Made by a program: the position numbers and the translations under genes. Shown piece by piece: positions 55,060-64,000 of a stretch of DNA of 64,000 bases (its first letter is position 1; each line of letters starts with the position of its first letter). Under the pieces are notes generated by a model. It did no database searches, was not told the origin of the DNA, and saw only the letters and a program-made list of their open reading frames with translations. The stretch is from Primula veris (lineage: Eukaryota > Streptophyta > Magnoliopsida > Ericales > Primulaceae). The stretch covers positions 25,887,060 through 25,951,059 of the forward strand of contig OY821742.1 in the NCBI GenBank assembly GCA_963682055.1. The letters run 5' to 3'.

Positions 55060-58000
55060 CTAGGGGAAGAGGGCTAGGAAATAAAGGGCCTCCTTTGCCG
55101 CTATCACCTCCTCGACAGTAAGAGGGTCCCTAGGGTAGGGAAAAGGCACGTCAATGAAGTTAGGCACTGTCTCAGTCCAGACCAGCAATTGAGCATGCGC
55201 GAAGAGGACTTCCATGTTAAACTCCGCCTCTAGCAAGTTGAGATCATCCGCCCTTGATTTCTCCTCTGCCTCCTTCGCCAACAGGCCCCCTCTAAAATCA
55301 TGCTCCGCCTCGAAAGTCTTCTGATGAGCCGCATGTTGGCTCGAGAAAGCCTCAGTGGTTGCCTTGTCCGTAGCTGCAGGCTCCTCCCTTAGAAGACAAA
55401 CTTCCTCCTCCAGCTTCTCCGCTCTCTCCGACTCCACCTTAGCCTTAGCCCTCTCCTTGTCAGCAACATCCACGGCATGAGAGTTCGTGTAAGAACCCGT
55501 AATTTTATTTTAATTTTTCCATATATATTTATTTAGCTATAATACCAGTTATTAATTTAGCTTATATTAGGGGGAAAATAAATATTTTAGCAAATAATAG
55601 TAGTAGTGTATAATTAAGTAGAAGTCAGAGGTTTAAATGATTAGTTATCCTAAGTTTTAGGTTTAATATTAAATAGGAAATAAAAAAAAATAAAAAAAAC
55701 TGAAACTTAAGTTTACATTTAGAATTGGGACTTTTCAGTTACTGTCAGTTCTTTACTTCCCTGTATAACCTATGAAAAAAAAAAAGGAGAAATAGAAGGT
55801 CAATAAAACACAGATAATCCAGAGAGAGAGAGAGCTGTGAAGATTCCTTCACTAAGGTACCATTTGATCCTAAATTCATTTTTATTGTAGGCTTATAGCT
55901 GTTATTAGGTTGAGTATAAGATAGGTGATTGGGTAACCACCTACTCTTACAATCTATGTTACATTTTTGGTTTGGCTTTTGTAAATTGATTATGTTCAAA
56001 TAGTGGGAAAATGTTTAGTTTTTTTTTGTGTGTCTACTGATTTTTTATTTTTTTTTCAATATTGGTTGAAGTTGGGAACTTGCCAATTTATATCAAAACC
56101 CACCACTTTCTTGTATTCTGTTGATCCCAGGATTATATCGGTATTCTGTTTTTTTTTTTGTTTATTGGGTTGGTCTTTTTCTTGTGACTTGATCAAGTTT
56201 AGAAAAGATTTATATTTTTCTTCTGTTATATTTGTTATTTTAGATATTTGATGGAATTGTTTAGCTGCCAGTATTCTTGTACTTCAATTAGTAATCTATG
56301 TTGAATTGGTTGAATTTTGTGAATTAATCATGTTTACTGTTTTTTTTTCAGTATTGGTTGAAATTGAAAAGTTATGGGCTATAAACACTGGTTTTGGAAT
56401 TTGATTTAGATAAGTTTTTACAATTATTCAGTTGGGATTGTTAAGAGAAAATCCAAAACTTAGTTGACAGATTGGTAACATAAGTGTAAAACAGAAAGAT
56501 ATTTTATCCATCATCACCCAGGCTAAAACTGATTAGTTAAGTCATCTTGATAGTTATGCTAGGATTATTAGTTGCAGTTCTACAGGAGATAATGTAGTTT
56601 TTACTTGTCCATGTTGATTTTATAACTGTGTAGAGTATTAGACTTGGTTTACATTTTTGTTGCATGTCATCTAGGTTCAACTGCATTTTGACATAGGGCG
56701 GACGATTGTATTCCCAGGTCTTTAACGGTTTCGGTATAGTTGTGTTTCGGGTTTTTCAACCCGAGTCAGGTGAGTGGTCTTGTCTTACTAGTATAAAACC
56801 CCATTATGTATTCGACCGAAATTGCAGATTTTGGCATTATTTTTCAGAAATATCTATATATGTAAAACTTGTTTTTCATGTCATTTGTGTAAGAAATAAA
56901 TGAGATAACAGAAGTTATGTATAAAGTTTTGAATGATATATTGTTTTATGATTGTATTGGGACCATGAGTAAAAGTCCAACGAAGAATCCCCTAATAAGG
57001 AGAAGTGGGGTGACGTTGGCAACTAAACGAATGAGTTTAGTTCTCAACGGTTACTTAACGATTGTACATAGTTTCGTTAAGCGGAACGTTTTAAGGAATA
57101 GACCCAGCCGTCATGCTGCGGTGACCTTAACTACGTAGTGCACGTATGGTTTATACACCTGAGAAAAAGATCGACGGTAAAGAGATTGAGGAAGTCAATC
57201 GGGCTTGGTACCCTAAGATATTAATACTATCATACTTGCTTTTATCATAGTAAGAAAGAAAAGATATTATAATTTTTATTTTTATTTTGCAATTGTTTTA
57301 AGAACTTTACCTTGTCTGATGGGAAATTTTACATAAATCAAAAAGCTTATTTTCAAGAAAGAAAATGAATGAAAACCCTATTTTCGACCCATATTATTAT
57401 TGTAAGACTTGTCACTCACTAAGCTCGTTTAGCTTACCCTCGTTTTTATAATGTTTTCAGGTAATCAGGCAGATTCTTAGAGTCGGACTAGAGTTAGTCG
57501 GGACCAGCCAACCTCCTAGGATTTTCTTTTATTTTCCGCTGCTAATAAGGTTTTAAACCAAGTTTTGAATTTGAAACGTTGTTTTACATTTCGAGATTTC
57601 AGAATAATAAGTTGAGGTTAAATTTTGGATTTCATGGGTTGTTATCGAAATACGCAGATATTGAATATTATTATTTAAGCCTTTATTTCATCGTTTTTGA
57701 ATTACAATGTTGGTCCTTCAGTTTCTAGTTTTTTTTGGCTTAGTCTAGCACGTGTCAAGACACATGCTATTCTGCCGTGTGACATCATATTTAGGTTTAG
57801 GATGTTACATTTCGCCTCCACCTCCACCTGCACTTTCATTTTCTCTTTGTCCCTCTCGGCCTCCCTCTTCTCGCGAAGAGCAAAGCCTCTGCCTTTTGGG
57901 CTAGGGCCACGACCTCTACCTCACCCTTTTTATTTTGGTCCTAGATGTCTAGGGAGTCCACAACCAACTGCAAAGAAAGTAAAATACAAGTTAAATCTAA

Positions 58001-58110
58001 AATCATGGGAAGAGGCTAAAAAGGCAAAAGACAAAAGAAAGAACCGAGATTATTCCAAGAAACTGACGAGTCTAGCTGTCCTCGAGCTACTCCACCAGCA
58101 AAGAGCTTGA
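55060..58110 (-). pseudogene. antisense ORF of G2, coiled-coil C-terminal part (split by solo LTR)
   Basis: Minus-strand sequence at 57810-57900 (EAERDKEKMKVQVEVEANSH) reads straight into 55060-55487 (VADKERAKAKVESERAEKLE, then EEEVCLLREEPAA) once the LTR at 55488-57809 is removed. The Glu/Lys/Ala heptads suggest a coiled coil, and the frame ends at 55060 after PLTVEEVIAAKEALYFLALF. Upstream (57900-58110) a stop and a frameshift break it. This is the C-terminal region of the accessory protein whose N-terminal domain is at 58773-59506. Confidence 0.65.
55488..57809 (+). repeat. solo LTR of an unidentified gypsy element (2322 bp)
   Basis: It begins TGTAAGAACCCGTAATTTT and ends GGATGTTACA. Flanks are GTTCG on the left and TTTCG on the right, a duplication imperfect at its first base. 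Excision restores an open reading frame across the junction, which supports the boundaries. The composition resembles the Tekay-type LTR (CACTCACTAAGCTCGTTTAG then GGTAATCAGGCAGATTC), but it is not the same family. No internal coding is attached. Frames such as 56003-56251 have no meaning I can find. Confidence 0.8.
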
Positions 58111-58772
58111 AGCCTGGAGCTCCCCAATAATGAGGTGCATCATTGCGGCCGAAAAGGCATACTCCCAGTGGGTCTCCCCTGAAGCACTCACTGGAGTTAG
58201 GCATATCCTCGTTCAAATAGGAGAAGAAGTCGGCACAGGAGTAGTAGGAGTAGTAGCAGCAAAAAGAGGGGTCCTCGTGACCTGTGGCTTGGAGTGTGGG
58301 CGGAAAAAACTGAGGGGAAGCCCTCCTCTCTTCCATGTCAAGATCAACGGGATCCACAAGGGTGGATCCCACCCCGGTGGTAGCAATGGTAACACGTGGC
58401 CTCTTTGACCCTAATCAAAGACGGCGGCAATGGCTAGCTAACTCCCCGAGAAGGGTAATCTGCCCAGAGGGAGGAGGCAAGACAAAAAAAATAGGAGAGG
58501 TCTCTGCGCCCGCCTCCTTAGAGAGAACAACAGAAGATGAAGCCCTCCTTGTCTTCTGAGAAGCAATGGCGGACGCCTCTGGCACCTGCAAATATCAAAG
58601 GAAAAGCAAGTATAAGAGGAAAAACACTTCACAAAAATTGAGAAACATGACAAAAATGGGATCGAATGCTCACCAATTCAAAATAGGATTCATATTCGAT
58701 ATTAAGAAAAGGGATGGAGAGGTTAAGTGGAAACTTCACCTGAAAGACCCCGTCATTAGGCTCCAATCCTGT
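58111..58772 (-). pseudogene. antisense ORF of G2, middle part
   Basis: Degraded minus-strand sequence with pieces of coding character (GETHWEYAFSAAMMHLIIGE near 58110-58180) linking the two recognisable parts of the antisense ORF. A Pro/Ser-rich stretch and simple GTAGTAG-type repeats lie near 58220-58260. An intron is possible but cannot be placed. Confidence 0.4.
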
Positions 58773-59506
58773 CTAAACGGTCTTAGGGTGCCTGTTCATC
58801 TCTTTCTTGGCCTTGTTGTTAAAATAAAAGGCCGCATGGTGGTAGGTCCTCTTCATCACCCGAAAGGGCCAGATGTCCAAGGCGGAGTTGTTCTTATCAG
58901 GAACAAAGTTGAAGAGGTAACACCACTCCCTCGCCTCCACTGAAGGAGCGTTTGGAGAGCCCCTATAATTGAGAAGTCTACAGAGAGCGTGTTTATTTTC
59001 CTTCCCAAAAGTGACATCAGGGGGCTCATCGAGAGACAGAGGGGCCTGAGAAAAAGTTGTTGTGGATTGTGGTAGATGGACCCATAGACCAATCACGATC
59101 AGGGTATCAGGAAATATACCCTTGTTTGCAGAAGACATCCTGAGAATGATCAAGTTCTGGGGATCCCGAAGAGCAAATTTGATCTTTGGAGGACAGGGGG
59201 ACTTCAGCGAAGACCAGACGTACTTATAGCACGCCATAATATCATCGAGGGTTAGAGGGACCCCAACCTCCTCATCAAGGAATTTAGACTTAACTGGAAG
59301 GGGGAGATCCAGAGTCAAACAAGGAAATCCACGAGGAAATCCTCCATAGGGAGCCTTACACCACAGTGGGTGAAGATAGTGGCCGGGAAGGCCAGCGCAC
59401 CGGGCTCAGAATTGGTGGTGTCACCCAAGACCTCCACATCATTGATGCACCTATGAAACTGGATCCATGACGGGATACCATACGTCTTCTTGAAGTACTC
59501 TTCTCC
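58773..59506 (-). pseudogene. antisense ORF of G2, putative gypsy-type transposon domain
   Basis: Reads GALAFPATIFTHCGVRLPME then DFLVDFLV (59315-59425), a stop, then DIMACYKYVWSSLKSPCPPK (about 59190-59240), and REWCYLFNFVPDKNNSALDI near 58880-58940. The order, an Arg-Leu-Pro helix block followed by a W/F-rich block, is that of the domain known as putative gypsy-type transposon (Transposase_28-like). Accessory ORFs of this type, in sense or antisense, are known from Tat-like elements. Its N-terminal side (GEEYFKKTYGIPSWIQFHR, 59445-59500) is cut by the Tekay-type insertion at 59507. Confidence 0.65.
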
Positions 59507-61674
59507 TGTAACGTCTCGGAAATTTTGTAGTTTATTATTACTTTTAGTAATAAGATAGTGATATTTAGTTTTGTGGGTGATTACGTATTTGTGTGAAATA
59601 TACACGTGTTATATGAAATTTGGTGTATAATAGTGGTGGGTGTGATTTGTATTATTTTATAACTAAGTGGACTAGTTAGTAAATTAGTTTACTAAAACCT
59701 ATATATATATATTACATATACAGATATTACATATACATATATACATATACATATACATATTACATATTACATATATACATAGATACATATCTACATATAT
59801 AGAAGAGAGAGAGAGATAAGAGGAGAGAGAGAGAGACGAACGTCGGAGAAAGGGTTTAGGTCGCCGGAAAGGACTGGTCAGGTCTGATCGGCGAGTTTGG
59901 CGGTGCGTGGGTTTTTCTCGGGTTTCGGGCATCCGGAGTTTGGTTCCGTTTCGGGTGCGTTCGGACTCCGTTTTTCACGATTAAATACATTTTTTTAATC
60001 TACTCTTCGAACCCTATCTATCTGTGTAAGTCTTTTCCTCCAATTTTCACTTTTATAAAAGGTCGTTTTTTAGGGCTTTACCCTAATCCGAATTTACATC
60101 AATTTTATTGATCCGTAGCTCGTTCTAATTACGTTTAGGGACTACTTGAGGGCGATTAGTGGGCTGTCCATATCTAGCTTTGATTGTTCGGTGGGTTTTC
60201 GGTTCGAGGTTGGATATTTTTACAAACGAGCTCTCGTTTGTATAGGTAAGGGGGAAGAATATGGTTTCGCTTTAAAAGCGGTTTTTATGTGTTGTTTGTT
60301 GTATGCTAGGCTATGTAAATGGTTGGTTGGTTAGTATGTATTGCATCATGTTATTGTATTGTGTATGTGTAACATGCTTCCATGGTTTTATTTATGCTAA
60401 TCATATTGTTTATGGTGATTATGTTATGTATGGCGATTTTACCATTTTTTATTTGAAAAAGAATTGTGAACAAAAATGTGACGGTGGTGATATAGTGCGT
60501 GATATTTATTTTATTTTCGTTTGGTGGACTTTACCATTTATGTTTTTGGGAGTCTTTTATATTTATTTTAGGGATTGCAGTACCAAGTGTTAAGGCGGAG
60601 CTGTGTCAGCTTACGGTGAGATCCCGGAAACTTGCGCAAGGATTAGGTATATCGGTACCATAGGGTTAGTCCCCTTAAAGCCGGCCCCATATCTTTTGGT
60701 CACATGTTAGTGTCAGAATATGGGTGAGGGAACCATTGCACTTTGGGTCCTAGAGCAGAGTGGCTCTAAAAGTGGGTACATGTGAGGCAATCCCGACTTT
60801 GTGTTTTGTTGAGTCTTGTTTTATTTTGTTTTGTTTTGTGTTATTTTATTTTGTTTTATTATTAATTCAGTTGATCTTGATTATATGTTCATTTACTTGT
60901 GTTGCGAGTTATATTTGTTGATGTGTTTTTCGTGCAATTACCTTTATCATTATTTGCCAGATATCATATTTGCCATGTTAGGATTGTGTGTGTGTGCGTG
61001 CTTAGTAGCACGCGCCGTTTTTAATGCGAGATTGTTTTCTTACCTCCTTTCTTTGTTTTCTGTACATTTTGTTCACGATCGATGTACAGGTGCTGACGGA
61101 GACGGTGGCGAGGTGTAGAGCTCTTGTCTGAGGATCATTGTCATATTACACCTTATCGCGTGCACGCTACTCTTTTGTTTACTCTTTTTGGCGTTTTCTT
61201 ATTTTGAACTTTGTTCGCCTAGTAAGCGTTTGAAACGTGTATGTTTTTCTTTTGGTTAGAGTAACCTATCATGTACATTTGTATATGTTAGATTGTGTTA
61301 TTGTATATAATGTCAGCTGGGTTGAATTTGACTTGATCATGTTGAATTAGTGATAATCGCTTTGCGATTTTGTTATATGTTTTGTTGTCAAACAGGTCTA
61401 ATTTATTGGAAACAAGTAGATACGCGAAGCTCATGCCGAAATTTTCTAAAAACGTGTTGTCTTGTTCGTTTGTCACATTTGAGCCCCGTTGGCTACCCTT
61501 AGGCCAACTCAGGGAATCATATGTGATTATCGGCATGGCCTGAAGTATTTATTTGGGTCTATTGATTAGCGTGCTATCGAATGACATACTGAATGTTTTG
61601 TTATTTTAACTTTTTCCCTTTTTATTTTAATTTTCATTCACGACCCGGGTTTATCCAAAATCCGGGGCGTGACA
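59507..61674 (+). repeat. 5' LTR of the Tekay-type element (2168 bp)
   Basis: It starts TGTAACGTCTCGG and ends GGGGCGTGACA, and is an inverted near-identical copy of 33898-36065. I noticed only two substitutions by eye (near 60747 and 61530), without comparing every base. It includes CT and TA/TG microsatellites at 59700-59840 and a candidate TATA box TATAAAAGG at 60054. Confidence 0.95.
60054..60062 (+). promoter_or_regulatory. candidate TATA box of the Tekay-type LTR
   Basis: TATAAAAGG lies about 550 bp into the LTR, followed about 80 bp later by the conserved TTATTGATCCGTAGC region. Placement is plausible but unproven. Confidence 0.4.
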
Positions 61675-61677
61675 GCT

Positions 61678-61692
61678 TGGTATCAGAGCTAA
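61678..61692 (+). promoter_or_regulatory. tRNA-iMet primer binding site of the Tekay-type element
   Basis: TGGTATCAGAGCTAA begins three bases after the LTR end and matches the initiator tRNA-Met complement over its first 12 bases. Bases 61693-61915 are leader without features. Confidence 0.9.
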
Positions 61693-61915
61693 CCGGGTTC
61701 CGATTACCTTGGTTGCCTGTTGGGTAGGATAGGCACACATGGACGGGTCGTAGAATAAGATAGGAATACATTCTGTTCTATACTTTTACTTGAGTGACTT
61801 ATAGAGCGTAACATATGTGATGAAATTGTGTGGTAAACAAAAATCTTATTTACGTTTTAGTGGGATAGCTTTTTAATTTCAATTTTCTTTTCGCTATGGT
61901 TATGTGTAGTTGCTG

Positions 61916-64000
61916 ATGGCTCCTAAGCGAAAACCAACTCGCGGTACGGGTGGTAAGAGTTTAGGTCCTATACCTACTCGTGCTCGTACTTTTAGGGGTC
62001 GGAATCCTGCTCCTAAAAAGGCATCCGGGAGTGGTCGTATGACAAGTCGAAATCGTGGTGGTGGTCGTAGCGGTGGTCGAGGGAGAACCGGTCGTGAGGT
62101 TCCACCCGAAGACGTTCGTAATAATGCCCCACCTGAGGTTCATAACTTAGAGGAGGAAGGGGGCGGAAATCTGACTGGAGATGGGAGTGTTAATGTCAAC
62201 AACCCTATGATGACCGAGTTTATAAAGGCTATGGCAGAGACTATGCGATGCATGGGTTCAGGTTCTCAAGGCGGGTTAATTGGTGGGGAAACAGAAGCTT
62301 CAGCTGCTCAAAAGCATTTTCAGCGTATGGAACCTCCTATCTTTTATGGGGGTGTCGATCCTGAAGTTGCCGAGACTTGGCTATCGGATGTGGAAAATAT
62401 TTTTGAGTCGCTTCAAATCACGGAAGATAAATTAAAGGTGGTTTGTGCTGTCCGCTATTTGAGGGGCGATGCGGGAGTGTGGTGGAAGAGTCGAAAGGAG
62501 TTGTTCGGTTTGCGGGATATTAGTTGGAAGGGGTTCAGGGAGATGTTTCTCAAGGAGTATTTTCCTCAGCCTATGCGAGATGCAAAGAAAACCGAATTCC
62601 TAAAGCTTATTCAGGGTAATATGAGTGTGCGTGACTATCAGCTAAAGTTCCAAAAGTTATCGACGTATTATCCAGAAAGTGTAAGCACTGAGGAGCTTCG
62701 CTGTCAGCGATTTGAGCAGGGATTACGTCCTAAGATTCTCAGCAGTCTAGCATCGCACGTGTTTACTTCTTTTGATGTCCTTGTAGAACGCTCGTTGAAA
62801 GTCGAGGCGGCGGATGTTGAGGAAAAGCGTATTCTGGCAACTAAGCTACATAAGCCCCATTTTCCTTCTTCGGATCATGTTTCTAGTTCTCGGTTTCAGT
62901 CGGGAGGGACTAACCGTAAGTTGGATAATAGCGGGGGTGATCGTAAGAGGCCGAGGGAGGCCGACTATTTTCCTGGTTTTCGAGGACATTCCCACCCTAG
63001 GAGTTATTCGAATACGGGTTTTGTGTCTTCTGTTCCTCAAGCAAATTCTGGATGCTATAGTTGTGGTTCTCTAGCTCATAGGGTTCGAGACTGTCCTAGG
63101 GCCAAGTGTCATAAGTGTGGTGGTTTAGGACATCTTCAGAGTCGGTGCATGTCAAGGGGAACTGGTGCCATTTCCTCAGCTCCTATGCGTACTACTCCAA
63201 CTACTCAGAACTATTCGATTGCGCCTTCTTATTCCGGTTCTAAGGCTCCTATTCCTTATAATTCAAGGGCAGGTCGTGGTGGTTTTCAGAGTTCTGGTCG
63301 TGGTGGTTATCAGCAGCACCAGTCTTCTCAATCTTCTCAGGGTACTCAAGCTCGTGTGTTCGCCCTGCCTCAAGTTAATACTGACAGAGGCGAACCTTCA
63401 GTTATTCGAGGTACCTTACTCGTTTGCTCTTCTTGGGCTAATGTCTTATTTGATACTGGCGCTTCTCGTTCATTTATTTCCGCTCGTTTTGCTTTATCCA
63501 TGGGTTTATTATTCAGTATTCAGGATCCCGCCATTTTGGTTGAAACTCCTATTCATGGTTGTGTTCCGCTTGATCGCATATGTCGTGACTGTGTGCTTTA
63601 TATTTCTGAGCACCCTTTTGTGTTCGACTTTCTTGTGCTTGATATGACTAGCTTTGATGTTATTCTTGGGATGGACTGGTTATCTTTCTTCCAGGCCATT
63701 ATTGATTGTGAGCGTAGACGTGTATCTTTTATTACTCCTTCTGGTGATCGTATTATTTTCTTTGGGGACCGATGTAGTCGTTTTTCTCTGTTGTGGAACA
63801 TTGTTGATGACTTGGGTGGGTTATTAGCTAGCTTATCGGTTAGTGATGAAGCGTCTACCGATGTCGAGCTACCTCCGGTGGTGTGTGAGTTTCCCGAGGT
63901 GTTTCCTAATGATCTTATCGAACTTCCTCCTCAGCGTGAGGTGGAGTTTTCCATAGATTTAACACCTGGAACTGCTCCGATTGCTATGGCTCCTTATCGT
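61916..64000 (+). CDS. gag-pol polyprotein of the Tekay-type element, open to the window edge
   Basis: From ATG at 61916 the frame has 695 codons and no stop up to base 64000. The start lies after a leader of 240 bp and is followed by a basic, Gly/Arg-rich N-terminus (MAPKRKPTRGTGG). The capsid core spans roughly residues 135-300 (METWLSDVENIF-like wording ETWLSDVENIFESL, then YLRGDAGVWWKSRK). Two CCHC knuckles lie at residues 380-393 (CYSCGSLAHRVRDC) and 398-411 (CHKCGGLGHLQSRC). The protease active site VLFDTGASRSFIS is at about 510-522, followed by VILGMDWLSFFQAIIDC. The RT lead-in FPEVFPNDLIELPPQREVEF is at about 658-677. Gag and pol are in one frame, as is usual for this group. No damage is visible, unlike every other element here. 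Confidence 0.93.
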   Translation, partial: MAPKRKPTRGTGGKSLGPIPTRARTFRGRNPAPKKASGSGRMTSRNRGGGRSGGRGRTGREVPPEDVRNNAPPEVHNLEEEGGGNLTGDGSVNVNNPMMTEFIKAMAETMRCMGSGSQGGLIGGETEASAAQKHFQRMEPPIFYGGVDPEVAETWLSDVENIFESLQITEDKLKVVCAVRYLRGDAGVWWKSRKELFGLRDISWKGFREMFLKEYFPQPMRDAKKTEFLKLIQGNMSVRDYQLKFQKLSTYYPESVSTEELRCQRFEQGLRPKILSSLASHVFTSFDVLVERSLKVEAADVEEKRILATKLHKPHFPSSDHVSSSRFQSGGTNRKLDNSGGDRKRPREADYFPGFRGHSHPRSYSNTGFVSSVPQANSGCYSCGSLAHRVRDCPRAKCHKCGGLGHLQSRCMSRGTGAISSAPMRTTPTTQNYSIAPSYSGSKAPIPYNSRAGRGGFQSSGRGGYQQHQSSQSSQGTQARVFALPQVNTDRGEPSVIRGTLLVCSSWANVLFDTGASRSFISARFALSMGLLFSIQDPAILVETPIHGCVPLDRICRDCVLYISEHPFVFDFLVLDMTSFDVILGMDWLSFFQAIIDCERRRVSFITPSGDRIIFFGDRCSRFSLLWNIVDDLGGLLASLSVSDEASTDVELPPVVCEFPEVFPNDLIELPPQREVEFSIDLTPGTAPIAMAPYR

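Larger units (their letters stand above)
40126..59506 (+). mobile_element. Ty3/gypsy element G2, Tat-like, non-autonomous, heavily interrupted
   Basis: Its own parts are the 5' LTR (40126-41051), primer site, gag (41167-41497 continuing at 52825), protease (to 54487) and a large antisense ORF (about 55060 to 59506). RT, RNase H and integrase are absent between protease and the antisense ORF. Three insertions split it: an Athila-like element at 41503-52819, a solo LTR at 55488-57809, and the Tekay-type element from 59507, beyond which its end lies outside the window. Joining the flanks restores reading continuity in each case that can be tested. Confidence 0.75.
59507..64000 (+). mobile_element. 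Tekay/Del-type Ty3/gypsy element, 5' part, apparently intact
   Basis: A 2168-bp 5' LTR, a tRNA-iMet primer site and an uninterrupted gag-pol frame run off the right edge. It is inserted within the antisense ORF of G2; the 5 bases before it are TCTCC, and the matching copy would lie outside the window. LTR length, two CCHC knuckles, a D-T-G protease and the wording of the protease-RT link point to the Tekay/Del chromovirus group. The chromodomain that would confirm it lies outside the window. Confidence 0.92.

Noticed and set aside
56003..57138. Frames of 65-82 codons inside the 2.3-kb solo LTR
   Set aside because: Hydrophobic low-complexity or random sequence in a non-coding LTR; no domain.
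1..64000. tRNA, rRNA and other RNA genes
   Set aside because: None recognised on either strand. The tRNA-like signals present are retroelement primer binding sites only.

Overview
This is plant nuclear DNA, almost certainly from an angiosperm and probably a eudicot. I cannot name the species. It is AT-rich, gene-poor and made almost entirely of nested transposable elements: Ty3/gypsy elements of Tat, Athila and Tekay/Del type, Ty1/copia elements of SIRE-like and another type, a CACTA DNA transposon, a Stowaway-like MITE and a Harbinger remnant. I see no complete host gene, no RNA gene and nothing bacterial.

Layout. (1) 1-8303: 5' part of a Tat-lineage Ty3/gypsy element on the minus strand, with its 5' LTR at 7060-8303 and gag, protease, RT, RNase H, a second RNase H and integrase running off the left edge, all broken by stops and frameshifts. 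(2) 8304-10009: unassigned DNA with microsatellites. (3) 10010-31150: repeat-rich remains of a gypsy element (here G1), split by Copia B (11345-27660, minus, 5-bp duplication CACAC). B contains SIRE-like Copia A (11953-21042, minus, duplication AAATC) inside its left LTR and SIRE-like Copia C (22244-26187, minus) in its interior. A 235-bp Stowaway-like MITE lies at 28862-29096. (4) 31230-40125: a gypsy integrase tail, a decayed Athila-like element (from about 31700) interrupted by a 2168-bp solo LTR (33898-36065, duplication ATGAT), unassigned DNA, and a dead Harbinger accessory ORF near 38.3-39.2 kb. (5) 40126-59506: a second gypsy element (G2, plus strand, related to G1 by its LTR). Its gag is split by an Athila-like element (41503-52819, duplication ACACC), whose right LTR is itself split by a CACTA element (47769-52116, duplication AAT). 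G2 also carries an antisense extra ORF, split by a 2.3-kb solo LTR (55488-57809). (6) 59507-64000: 5' LTR, primer site and a fully open 695-codon gag-pol start of a Tekay/Del-type Ty3/gypsy element, plus strand, running off the right edge.

The most interesting points are: a CACTA element that carries the start of a host gene resembling Integrator complex subunit 9, with intron boundaries preserved; arrays of a hairpin-forming motif (AAAACGATCGGTCGTTTT and variants) shared by the SIRE-like LTRs and by a segment just upstream of Copia A's extra ORF; two nearly identical 2168-bp LTRs in inverted orientation, one of them attached to an intact reading frame; and extra ORFs, one sense and one antisense, in two different retroelement types. 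The Tekay-type element is the only one here whose visible coding sequence is undamaged.
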